This document shows, in pieces, positions 47,969-56,660 of a stretch of DNA of 64,000 bases. A model generated the notes under the pieces. It was not told the DNA's origin and ran no database searches. It saw only the letters and a list, made by a program, of their open reading frames with translations. Origin of the DNA: Moritella sp. F3 (GTDB lineage Bacteria; Pseudomonadota; Gammaproteobacteria; Enterobacterales; Moritellaceae); contig NZ_BLRL01000017.1 in NCBI RefSeq assembly GCF_015082335.1, forward strand, positions 26,004-90,003, in the 5' to 3' direction. How positions within the stretch are numbered: the first letter of the stretch is position 1; each line of letters begins with the position of its first letter. Made by a program: the position numbers and the translations under genes.

Positions 47969-48308
47969 GCAAATGCGCATAACTAAAAATGACAAGGGAA
48001 ATTAAGCAGGGGAGATTCGATGAATAAACCTAACTCACAAAATAAGATAAATTATAATCTGTTTTAATAATTATCCACTATACTGGCGAATTAATACATT
48101 GTGATACATCTAAAAACAAGTGATGAAACCACCAAAATCAACATAAACATCCAAATCCAATAATATATCGATATAATAAATCAATTAAAATTCAAAGTCA
48201 GTTTAAGATCACTAAACCGATTATTTCAATAAGTTAATACTACTTTAGGTCAAGTTTATACTGCTATAATCTAAAAACTAACGCCCCGCACATATTTTAG
48301 GATCTTGC
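47969..48308. other. 340-base gap between rplY and the FapA gene
   Basis: AT-rich, with no RNA gene seen. It holds one possible 15-codon reading frame (48020-48067, MNKPNSQNKINYNLF) with a strong GGGGAG five bases before its ATG, and presumably the promoter of the FapA-like gene. I see nothing else. Confidence 0.5.
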
Positions 48309-49991
48309 ATGCTGGACTCAGAATTAATTAGGCTAAGTAAAGACAATAATCAAGCCGAAGTCCGCCTGATCCCAAATAAACACGCACCGCTCACCGTGGC
48401 GAATTTACTTAGTCTGCTCAATGTTGACCCCTTTAATCAATTATCGCCCATTCTTGCCAACCTTGAAGAAGCTGTTACCCAAATAAATAAGCTTACCGGT
48501 AAACGTGCTGGCGCTGAAGAGTTGATTTTTATTCTTGCAGACCGCAATAACTGCAAAATAGAAATATCGCTCAGTAAAGATAACATGCAAGCAGAGATAA
48601 ATTTAACCGCTGGCTGGGGTGACCATCAAGTTTCAATTGATGATATTTTAACTGAGCTTAATAATAACAAGATCCACCTTGGTATTGATAAGCAAAAAAT
48701 AGCAACCCAGCTCACTCAATTATCAGCTCTCTCTCCTGGTCAAGAAATCACGATTATTGCCGCCGAAGGTCAGTTACCCATTAATGGTAAAAACGCCGAG
48801 TTAAAACGCCAAGTATCATTAGCTCGAGAACGTTTATTACAGCCACAGCTTAAAGCTGACGGTAATGTTGATATGCGTAACCTTGGTGAAATAGAGATGG
48901 TCGAGAAGAACGATCTCCTCATCGAAAAAATACCCGCAGATGACGGCACTAAAGGATTCGATTTATTGGGCAAAGAATTATTGCCTAAGTCAGGTAAAGA
49001 TACCAAGCTACAAGCAGGCCCTGGTACGTGTATTGATCCCAATAACCCATTAAAGCTACTTGCAACCATGACAGGCCAAGTCGTTGAGGTTAGAGGCGTA
49101 CTACAAGTTGATGATATGCTGACGATTAAAAGTGTCGATGTCAGTACTGGCCACATTAAATTTAAAGGCAGTATCCTAATCACTGGCGATGTCGATGCCG
49201 AGATGATAGTACAAAGCAGTGGTGATATTACCGTCATGGGGTTCGTTGATTCCGCGACCTTAATTGCCGAAGGCGATGTTATCGTCAACAAAGGTATTTT
49301 AGGGCGCCAAGTCACCAACAAAGACAACCTTCAAGAACTGGCGACTAAAATCACCGCACAAGGACAGATACGCGCCCAGTTTGTGCAGTACTCAGCGCTA
49401 ACAGCAACAGGTGACATCACGATCACCAAGCAGCTATTACACAGTGTGACCAATACCAAAGGAAAGCTGACGGTCAATGACGGTTTCAACCGCCGTGGCG
49501 ATATCGTCGGTGGTATTGTTAACGCCAGCAATGGTATTAGCGTCGTCAGCATTGGAGCTACATCGGGTACGAGAACTGAAATCTTCTGTGCCATGCAAGA
49601 AGGTGATATACGCGAACAAGTTCAAGATCGTAGCTTAGAATTAAAAGCACTGGTTGAAGAAGATGATTCATTATGGATTAAAATCAACAACCTACCACCA
49701 AAAGAAAAATGGAAACACGATCACGGTGTAGTAACAGAAATAAAAGAAATGCTGCATTCGAAAAATAGATTCAACCAGCAACGCGTGGATGATGAAATCG
49801 AACTGCAACAGCTACAGCTAGAACTCGAACAATACTACCAAGTACACCTGATTGATGTAGGTAAATGTATTTTTGATAATGTGACATTAAATATTGGTTC
49901 TGCATCAACAATCACCCAACGTGAGTACGGCCCTTGTCGAGTGGTATATAAAGACAAACAAATTGACTTTGACTATGCTCATCACGGTTAA
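48309..49991 (+). CDS. FapA/DUF342 polymerising-domain protein
   Basis: 560 residues. The central part (about 170-420) shows the repeated beta-helix pattern of FapA proteins: GNVDMRNLGEIEMV, DGTKGFDLLGKEL, TGQVVEVRGVLQVDDM, ILITGDVDAEMIVQSSGDI, AEGDVIVNKGILG. FapA proteins of Vibrio link flagellar placement and glucose signalling, but other members have no known role. The C-terminal third is helical. AGGA precedes the ATG. It is a single gene, not near flagellar genes here, so I keep the call at family level. Confidence 0.85.
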   Translation: MLDSELIRLSKDNNQAEVRLIPNKHAPLTVANLLSLLNVDPFNQLSPILANLEEAVTQINKLTGKRAGAEELIFILADRNNCKIEISLSKDNMQAEINLTAGWGDHQVSIDDILTELNNNKIHLGIDKQKIATQLTQLSALSPGQEITIIAAEGQLPINGKNAELKRQVSLARERLLQPQLKADGNVDMRNLGEIEMVEKNDLLIEKIPADDGTKGFDLLGKELLPKSGKDTKLQAGPGTCIDPNNPLKLLATMTGQVVEVRGVLQVDDMLTIKSVDVSTGHIKFKGSILITGDVDAEMIVQSSGDITVMGFVDSATLIAEGDVIVNKGILGRQVTNKDNLQELATKITAQGQIRAQFVQYSALTATGDITITKQLLHSVTNTKGKLTVNDGFNRRGDIVGGIVNASNGISVVSIGATSGTRTEIFCAMQEGDIREQVQDRSLELKALVEEDDSLWIKINNLPPKEKWKHDHGVVTEIKEMLHSKNRFNQQRVDDEIELQQLQLELEQYYQVHLIDVGKCIFDNVTLNIGSASTITQREYGPCRVVYKDKQIDFDYAHHG

Positions 49992-50022
49992 GTCATCATT
50001 ACGTTGTCGTCGTATTGAAATG

Positions 50023-50060
50023 AAAAAGGCCTAAGTCGCAGCAACGACTTAGGCCTTTCT
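50023..50060. terminator. Bidirectional terminator
   Basis: AAAGGCCTAAGTCG (50025-50038) pairs perfectly with CGACTTAGGCCTTT (50045-50058) over 14 bp. A/T runs on both sides let it end the FapA gene on the plus strand and the PLP-enzyme gene on the minus strand. Confidence 0.9.
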
Positions 50061-50076
50061 GATATAGCGTTAACGC

Positions 50077-51312
50077 TTATAGACTTGCTAATGCCTGGGT
50101 AAAGTCAGCCAGTAAATCCTCGGTATCTTCAATACCAATCGAACAGCGGATCATATTCTCGCTAATACCCGATTCTTGACGAGCAGCTAGACCGATTTCA
50201 TGGAAAATAGTCGGTGCTACAGGCAATGCTAAACTACGATTATCACCTAAGTGCGTTGCACCAATAACCAATTTCAATTCATTCAAGAACTGGCAACAAT
50301 CAAAGCCATCTTTAAGATCTAAGCTGATCATCGACCCTGATGCGCCAAATAATGATTTAGCCCGGGCATATTGTGGATGTGATTCTAGACCAGGATAATA
50401 AACGCGAGCAACTTTCGGGTGGTTCTCTAACATGAGTGCAAGAGCCAATGCCGAGCTAGATGATTGCTTAACACGTAGCGCCATCGTTTCTGAACCCAGT
50501 GCTAATTGCCCTGCCGATTCAGAACTCAGGCAAGCGCCCATATCACGAAGACCTTTCTTCTTCATTTGCGCATAACCCCACATTGCAGGATCACCTTTAC
50601 GGTACGCTTCAAAGATATTTGGATACTGTGACCAGTCAAATAAACCCGTGTCAGTAACAGAACCACCAATCACATTACCGTGACCACCAAAATATTTTGA
50701 TAGCGAAGTAACGATCAGATGACATTTCACCGCTTTCGGTTGGAACAGATAGGCTGATGTTAGCGTATTATCGACAACATATAATAAGCCTTTCGCATCA
50801 CACAGTTCACCGATTTCAGCTAGATCACAAACTTGTGTCGCTGGATTAGCAATGGTTTCTACAAACACCATTTTAGTGTTCGCTTGGCAAGCTGCAGCAA
50901 CATTCGCCACATCAGTAGCATCAACAAGCGTCACTTCAATACCAAAACTTTTTAAAGTGCCAAACACACTCGAGGTATTACCGAATAAAAAACGGCTGGC
51001 AACGATATGATCGCCACCTTTTAATAAAGTCAAAAATACCGCGACAATCGCCGCCATACCTGAGCTAAAACAAAGTGATGCTTTACCCTGTTCCATTTCA
51101 CAGATCATGTTCTGTAACATATCAATCGTTGGCGTTGCTTGACGAGCATAAGCTTGGCCAGCTTGGCGGCCTTGGAAGATATCGATAAGATCTTGAATGT
51201 CATCATAACCGTAAGTAGCAGAGTTATAAATTGGCGCGTGAATAGCACCAAACTCTAAATTTTGATTGTGATCATGATGAACTAAGTGCGTAGTGAATCC
51301 CTGCTCTTTCAT
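50077..51312 (-). CDS. Cystathionine gamma-synthase/methionine gamma-lyase family PLP enzyme
   Basis: 411 residues of the Cys/Met metabolism PLP family. The cofactor lysine is in TSLSKYFGGHGNVIGG; YARQATPTI and SSGMAAI are the usual phosphate and substrate elements. Whether it is a synthase or a lyase cannot be told from the sequence; the long C-terminal SLALPVAPTIFHEIG loop fits the branch annotated as CGS-family. I chose ATG 51312 (GAAGGA 5 bases before); an in-frame ATG at 51333 lacks one. It lies 97 bases after asnC, on the same strand. Confidence 0.85.
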   Translation of the reverse strand: MKEQGFTTHLVHHDHNQNLEFGAIHAPIYNSATYGYDDIQDLIDIFQGRQAGQAYARQATPTIDMLQNMICEMEQGKASLCFSSGMAAIVAVFLTLLKGGDHIVASRFLFGNTSSVFGTLKSFGIEVTLVDATDVANVAAACQANTKMVFVETIANPATQVCDLAEIGELCDAKGLLYVVDNTLTSAYLFQPKAVKCHLIVTSLSKYFGGHGNVIGGSVTDTGLFDWSQYPNIFEAYRKGDPAMWGYAQMKKKGLRDMGACLSSESAGQLALGSETMALRVKQSSSSALALALMLENHPKVARVYYPGLESHPQYARAKSLFGASGSMISLDLKDGFDCCQFLNELKLVIGATHLGDNRSLALPVAPTIFHEIGLAARQESGISENMIRCSIGIEDTEDLLADFTQALASL

Positions 51313-51409
51313 TGTTATTCCTTCATACAACAAATTGACGTTAACCTCATTATTGATCAGGATGAGGTTAACTTATAGCATTTATGTCATTTATAATTAG
51401 CGGCTAAGG

Positions 51410-51871
51410 TTACGGATGGACATCTCGGCTAATTGGGTTTTGTAACGAGATCAATGTTTCTGTCGATTGCACTTCTTCAATCTGTTGAATTTTATCAATC
51501 AATACTTTTTGTAATTCATCAATTGAGCGCGTCATCAGTTTTACAAAAATATTATAATTACCCGTTGTGTAATATGCTTCAACGACTTCATCTAACGCTC
51601 TTAATTGCGCTAACGCAGAAGGGTAATCTTTTGCGCTTTTTAGATTAATACCAATAAAACAACATACGTCATAACCGAGTTTCTTCGGACACACTTCAAC
51701 TTTAGTACCAAGGATAACACCAGTTGATTTCATTTTTTCAACACGAACGTGAATAGTACCCGCACTAACGTTAAACTTTTTAGCCAGTTCAGCATAAGGT
51801 ACACGTGCATTGACCATGAGTGCATTAAGGATTTTTTTATCTAATTCATCAAGATGAGCATTAAGCGACAT
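51410..51871 (-). CDS. asnC: Transcriptional regulator AsnC
   Basis: Lrp-family regulator. 153 residues, very close to E. coli AsnC: the N-terminal helix-turn-helix ARVPYAELAKKFNVSAGTIH, then the RAM ligand domain GYDVCCFIGINLKSAKDYPSAL and EAYYTTGNYNIFVKLM. In E. coli it controls asnA with asparagine as ligand, but no asnA is seen here; instead a PLP enzyme follows on the same strand. I use ATG 51871; in-frame ATGs at 51898 and 51889 are further upstream. Confidence 0.92.
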   Translation of the reverse strand: MSLNAHLDELDKKILNALMVNARVPYAELAKKFNVSAGTIHVRVEKMKSTGVILGTKVEVCPKKLGYDVCCFIGINLKSAKDYPSALAQLRALDEVVEAYYTTGNYNIFVKLMTRSIDELQKVLIDKIQQIEEVQSTETLISLQNPISRDVHP

Positions 51872-52141
51872 TACAACGATTCCGATCATAAGTAACAATA
51901 CAAGAAGTCGATTATAACGCTAAAACCATAATCATCTAGCGTATAATTTGAATAATCTTGATAAATTACCACCTTTTTGACTGCATAACTGCGATTTAGC
52001 CACAATATCCTTAATTAATAGCTCAATTTGTCACATTCGAAATTAGTTTAATGACAATGTTAAAAATACTATTGGTCACATTGCCTGCTTGAGTTACCAT
52101 TTCGGTCTGCACACCGCGCAATTATTTATTCAGGTAACTTA

Positions 52142-53065
52142 ATGTCTCAGCAACAATACAATCTTATCGTCGTACTCGGCGCGACCGCATCGGGAAAGAC
52201 ACGCTTGGGTGTCGACCTCGCGAAACAATTAAACGGTGAAGTGATCTCGGGCGACTCTCGACAGGTCTATATCGGCCTCGATATTGGCTCAGGCAAAGAT
52301 TTAGCTGAATACGGTGATGTACCTTATCACTTGATTGATATTATAGAACCCGGTAAAGAATATAACGCCTTTCAATTTCAGCGTGATTTTTTCAACGCAT
52401 TCAAGGATATTAACCAACGCAATAAGTTACCGCTACTTGTCGGCGGCACTGGTTTATACATCGATGCAGTGGTTGCTGGTTATGAATTTGTGCAACTCGA
52501 TAAAAATATTCCCCAGCGTGAGCAGTTTGCTGAAATGGCTTTAGAAGATGTACAGCAAATTTTGCTTGAGCTTGATAGCCAATCCTATACAACAACGGAC
52601 ATTACTGTGCGTCCACGCTTGTATCGTGCCATTGAAATAGCCCAACATGCAGCATCGCAAACAAGTGCCGTCATCAAAACAGTACTGCCAGAAATAGAGC
52701 CTCTGTATTTCGGTATAAAATGGGATCGTAGTGTATTACGCCAGCGCATCACCTTACGCTTAAAAGAACGTTTAGAAAATGGCATGCTTGAAGAAGTTGA
52801 AGGTTTGTTAGCGCAAGGTATTACGCATGACAAATTAGAGTACCTTGGGCTTGAATACCGCTTTGTCAGCCAGTATATCGAAGGTAAAATCAGCTATGAT
52901 GAAATGTTTGATATATTGAATATCGCCATTCATAAATACGCAAAGCGCCAAGATACGTGGTTCAGAAGAATGGAACGTCAAGGTGCTATCATTCATTGGT
53001 TAGACGGTACAGGTGATATCAATGAGCAAGCGCAAGCGGTACTCAATCAATTTCAAAGAAGTTAA
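52142..53065 (+). CDS. miaA: Atypical tRNA dimethylallyltransferase (MiaA family)
   Basis: Enzyme that adds an isopentenyl group to A37 of tRNAs reading UNN codons. P-loop GATASGKT is intact and GDSRQVYIGLDIG replaces the usual DSALIYKGMDIGTAKP; GTGLYIDAV and KRQDTWFR are present. Several features differ from the gammaproteobacterial MiaA: SGKDLAEYG after the DSR motif, and GLEYRFVSQYIEGKISYDEM in place of RCVGYRQMW. It looks like the variant found in Bacteroidetes-type genomes. It is not beside mutL or hfq, as miaA normally is in this class. It may be a second, transferred copy; the usual miaA would lie elsewhere. 307 aa. Confidence 0.8.
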   Translation: MSQQQYNLIVVLGATASGKTRLGVDLAKQLNGEVISGDSRQVYIGLDIGSGKDLAEYGDVPYHLIDIIEPGKEYNAFQFQRDFFNAFKDINQRNKLPLLVGGTGLYIDAVVAGYEFVQLDKNIPQREQFAEMALEDVQQILLELDSQSYTTTDITVRPRLYRAIEIAQHAASQTSAVIKTVLPEIEPLYFGIKWDRSVLRQRITLRLKERLENGMLEEVEGLLAQGITHDKLEYLGLEYRFVSQYIEGKISYDEMFDILNIAIHKYAKRQDTWFRRMERQGAIIHWLDGTGDINEQAQAVLNQFQRS

Positions 53066-53110
53066 TATGTAGACGCGCATAATAACGCTAAGTCCTCATT
53101 TCTCAGTATC

Positions 53111-53145
53111 AAAAAAGCCACACCGAATCGGCGTGGCTTATTATC
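53111..53145. terminator. Terminator between miaA and the symporter
   Basis: AAGCCACACCG (53115-53125) pairs with CGGCGTGGCTT (53129-53139) with one internal mismatch and a three-base loop. The minus strand runs into TTTTTT, the plus strand into TTATTAT. It serves two convergent genes. Confidence 0.8.
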
Positions 53146-53209
53146 TAACTCTATCTACTTACTCAATTATTTATTCTTCAATTTAAGTAAATACTTACCT
53201 AAGTCAGTA

Positions 53210-54445
53210 TTATTTAGTCACTTGATGCTCTGGATTGTATTTATCCATCACGACAGCACACACTGCATCACCGGTAATATTCAATGCTGTACGCACCATA
53301 TCAAAAATACGATCTAATGCGAATAGCAGTGGTAAACCTTCGATTGGAATGCCAGCCGCTAATAATACTGCAACAACAAGGAAAGACGGTCCTGGAACGC
53401 CCGCTTGACCAATTGCACCTAATGTCGATGTAAAGATAATCGCAGCATAAGCAGCCATACCTAATTCAACATTAAACATTTGTGCAAAGAACACGGCTAC
53501 TAGACCATAATAAATAGCATTACCACTCATGTTGATCGTCGCACCTAACGGTAATACAAACGCAGCTGTTGAGTTAGCAAGTTTTAATTCTTTTTCACAT
53601 ACTTCCAGTGTCACAGGCAATGTAGCCATTGATGACGCTGTCGATAATGCTAATGCTTGAGGTTTCTTCATCGCAGACATAAATTTCAGTACTGGCGTAT
53701 CAGAGAAAAACTTCACTACAAGTGGATAGAAAATGAAACCGTAGATAATAATTGCTGCAATATAAACAACAAACAATTTCATTACCACAGCTAGTGCGCT
53801 AAAACCAAACGTACCAACAGATTCAGCCATCAGACCAAAGACACCAATTGGGGCAATAATCATCACACAATTGATCATCCAAACAAATGCATCAATGATG
53901 GTATTTAAACCGTCCATGATTGGCTTAGCACGTTTGCGTTCAACCTTCGTTAATGCAATACCAAAGAAGATACTGAATACTAGAATTTGTAAAATATTAC
54001 CGCTCGTTAACGCACTGAATACATTCGTTGGGATCATGCCAATAATGGTATCAAATACACCCGGTAATGCGCCTTGCTCAGCAGTTACGACAGCTAAACC
54101 TGTCGCATGTTTAGAGAAATCAACACCAACCCCAGGTTCAAATACATTACCCATAACAAGCGCAAGTGCGACAGCAATCGCAGATGTCAGCATAAAGAAG
54201 ACAAATGTACCAACACCAATCTTACCTGCTGAAGGACTGTCACCAAGATTAGCTGCACCAGCAATAATCGATACAGCAACAAGTGGAATCACTAACATTT
54301 TTATTAGATTAATAAACAGCGCGCCCAATGGTGCAAATATGGCAGCGCCTTCGCCCATGAAAGCACCGACGGCAGCACCAATGATCATAGCGACTACAAC
54401 TTGAAACCCAATATTTTTAACTAGACTTTTTTTATCCTTAAGCAA
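53210..54445 (-). CDS. Dicarboxylate/amino acid:cation symporter (DAACS family)
   Basis: 411 residues, about eight membrane helices plus two re-entrant loops. Family motifs are seen: the serine-rich loop ALALSTASSMATLPVTLE (about 276-293), NMSGNAIYYG, PGPSFLVVA and DRIFDMVRTALNITGDA. Likely carries glutamate, aspartate or C4-dicarboxylates with sodium or protons; the exact substrate is unclear. I start at TTG 54445, which has GGGAG six bases upstream; an ATG at 54478 is in frame but would add a cysteine-containing extension unlike the family. Confidence 0.88.
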   Translation of the reverse strand: MLKDKKSLVKNIGFQVVVAMIIGAAVGAFMGEGAAIFAPLGALFINLIKMLVIPLVAVSIIAGAANLGDSPSAGKIGVGTFVFFMLTSAIAVALALVMGNVFEPGVGVDFSKHATGLAVVTAEQGALPGVFDTIIGMIPTNVFSALTSGNILQILVFSIFFGIALTKVERKRAKPIMDGLNTIIDAFVWMINCVMIIAPIGVFGLMAESVGTFGFSALAVVMKLFVVYIAAIIIYGFIFYPLVVKFFSDTPVLKFMSAMKKPQALALSTASSMATLPVTLEVCEKELKLANSTAAFVLPLGATINMSGNAIYYGLVAVFFAQMFNVELGMAAYAAIIFTSTLGAIGQAGVPGPSFLVVAVLLAAGIPIEGLPLLFALDRIFDMVRTALNITGDAVCAVVMDKYNPEHQVTK

Positions 54446-54632
54446 AACACTCTCCCAACAAGGCTTTAAACAATACATTATACGTTAACGAAAAATCGCG
54501 GCGAAGATAACACAGCAAGTAAGGCATAAATGTGATCAAACGCCAACTTTTCGTCTATATCTTTGCAAAATCGATAACAAAGCATTGCCTTTTTAGGATA
54601 AATGATAATTAAGGATTTAAATCTACGATTCG

Positions 54633-56660
54633 TTAATCTCGGTTAAGTAATGCCATTAACCCACTGACGCGTTCGGTACGTAATTTAATCGCCTTTTTCA
54701 TCACGGTCACGTTAGTGAATATGTCTAATTGCTCTTTTGCACGAGTAATACCGGTATAAACTAACTCTCTTGTTAGCACTGGATTGAAACGATTAGGTAA
54801 AATCATAACCGTGTGTCTAAACTCGGAACCTTGTGATTTATGAATAGTCATTGCAAAGACAGTTTGATGTGGTGGCAATCGACTCGGTAAAAAAGATTGC
54901 ATATTACCGTCCGCCATTTCAAAATAAACCCGCATGCGGCGATCTTCATCCTGCATACAAATACCAATATCGCCATTGTATAAACCAAGACCATGATCAT
55001 TATTGGTGATCATAATCGGCCTACCTGCATACCATTCAGATTGATCTTTACGTATCTTACGCGCCGCTAGCAGTGCTTTTTCAATACGCTGGTTTAAACC
55101 TTCAACACCAAAATCACCTTCTCTGATTGCCGTTAAAATTTGGAAATCATTAAAACGGCGTAATATCGACTTTGCTTCATCGTCACTCGGTGATACGACA
55201 ATCTTAGCTAAGTAATCTTGATAACCTTTTTTTGCCATCGTGATAAGCGCGTCATAGGTTTCAGTCGATAACGGGTGCAAATTAATATCATCATGCTGAT
55301 TTTCCCATACGCTATCAAATTCGTTCAGATCGCCTCTATTTACAGCCCCTGCTAAACAGCCAATACCTGACTCTGCATCGAAACGATAGCTCTTACGTAA
55401 TAAGCAGAGGCTGTCATATATCGCCGTCGCATCTGTTGCTTGGTATTGGTTTAGATCATAATCGGTAATCTTAGATAACCAATTCACTTGCCCTGCAGAA
55501 TAACCCGCCGTTGCATAAGCACAGATATCAGCTAATACAGAGCCCGCCTCTACCGACGCAAGTTGATCTTTATCGCCCAGTAATATTAGTCGAGCATGGG
55601 GCGGTAATGCCGCTAACAATTTCGCCATCAGTGGTAAATCAACCATTGAGGCTTCATCAACAACCAGTACATCAAGATGTAATGGGTTATCTTTATTGTG
55701 ACGGAATGCTTGTCTATTCGGGACAACCCCTAATAATCGATGTATTGTCCCTGCTTGTTCAGGAATAAGATCCGCTACATTCACGGGTAAATCTAACTTG
55801 CCCTTCGCACCCGCAATCGACTCTGTTAAACGAGCCGCCGCTTTACCTGTTGGTGCAACAAGTTTAATCGTTAGCGCCTGTTGTGCTAGTAAACCTTGTT
55901 CAATTAATAAGGCTAATAATTTAGTTACTGTCGTTGTTTTACCCGTTCCAGGGCCGCCGGATATCACTGAGAAATGGCGTGTCGCTGCGACAGCTACAGA
56001 TAGCTTTTGCCAGTTAAGACAATACGCTTCAGGGATCAAGCTATCTAAGGCATGCAGTTCTTGGGCATTTTTAGCGGTAAGCAATACCTGCTCCACATCA
56101 TTCCAGCTAATACGGCCTTTCTTAACGACGTCTAAGTATTTGGCCACAAATGACTGCGCACTAAAATTAGCGTCTCGTTCTTTCGCTAAAATAGGAAAGA
56201 GGAAACCATAATCACGTTTAAATAAGCGATTAAGGCTGGCACTGAGATCAGGCTGTTGGCTTTGCTTTGCTAACCCCTTCAACTGCTGCGCAACTTGTAA
56301 CTCGTAAGCCCAGTAACGCTGTAAATATAATTTACCCGCATCAGCAACAAACTGCAGTGGCGCAGACTCGCCCACAACAACTGAGTTTGCTAATAAACTT
56401 GGCCAAGACTCATTACGACTCGATATTTCCGCCAGTAATAAGTGTGAACGGGTTAAATTTAGATCAAATAAAGCATTGCTATCGATACCCTGTAAATCAA
56501 TGCACACATGACCTTTACCCAGTTGATAGCTGGTTAAACAGGCTAATAAAATAATCGCGGGTTCAGATTCATAATTACTAATAAATCGAGCGAATTGATA
56601 ATCAAGTTGACGGATCTGATTTTCACTAGCTAATTCTTTTAAACACTGAAGTATGCTCAT
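54633..56660 (-). CDS. recD: Exodeoxyribonuclease V alpha subunit RecD
   Basis: Fast 5'-3' helicase of the RecBCD double-strand-break repair complex. Walker A GGPGTGKTTTVTKLL (near residue 236), Walker B VVDEASMVDLPLM, and C-terminal TIHKSQGSEF and YTGITRAKEQL are intact. 675 residues (E. coli 608). Its ATG overlaps the recB stop as TAATG. Confidence 0.95.
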   Translation of the reverse strand: MSILQCLKELASENQIRQLDYQFARFISNYESEPAIILLACLTSYQLGKGHVCIDLQGIDSNALFDLNLTRSHLLLAEISSRNESWPSLLANSVVVGESAPLQFVADAGKLYLQRYWAYELQVAQQLKGLAKQSQQPDLSASLNRLFKRDYGFLFPILAKERDANFSAQSFVAKYLDVVKKGRISWNDVEQVLLTAKNAQELHALDSLIPEAYCLNWQKLSVAVAATRHFSVISGGPGTGKTTTVTKLLALLIEQGLLAQQALTIKLVAPTGKAAARLTESIAGAKGKLDLPVNVADLIPEQAGTIHRLLGVVPNRQAFRHNKDNPLHLDVLVVDEASMVDLPLMAKLLAALPPHARLILLGDKDQLASVEAGSVLADICAYATAGYSAGQVNWLSKITDYDLNQYQATDATAIYDSLCLLRKSYRFDAESGIGCLAGAVNRGDLNEFDSVWENQHDDINLHPLSTETYDALITMAKKGYQDYLAKIVVSPSDDEAKSILRRFNDFQILTAIREGDFGVEGLNQRIEKALLAARKIRKDQSEWYAGRPIMITNNDHGLGLYNGDIGICMQDEDRRMRVYFEMADGNMQSFLPSRLPPHQTVFAMTIHKSQGSEFRHTVMILPNRFNPVLTRELVYTGITRAKEQLDIFTNVTVMKKAIKLRTERVSGLMALLNRD

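Noticed and set aside
48770..49327. 185-codon frame opposite the FapA-like gene
   Set aside because: It is antisense to a clearly coding gene with normal codon use; its composition looks like a reverse shadow.
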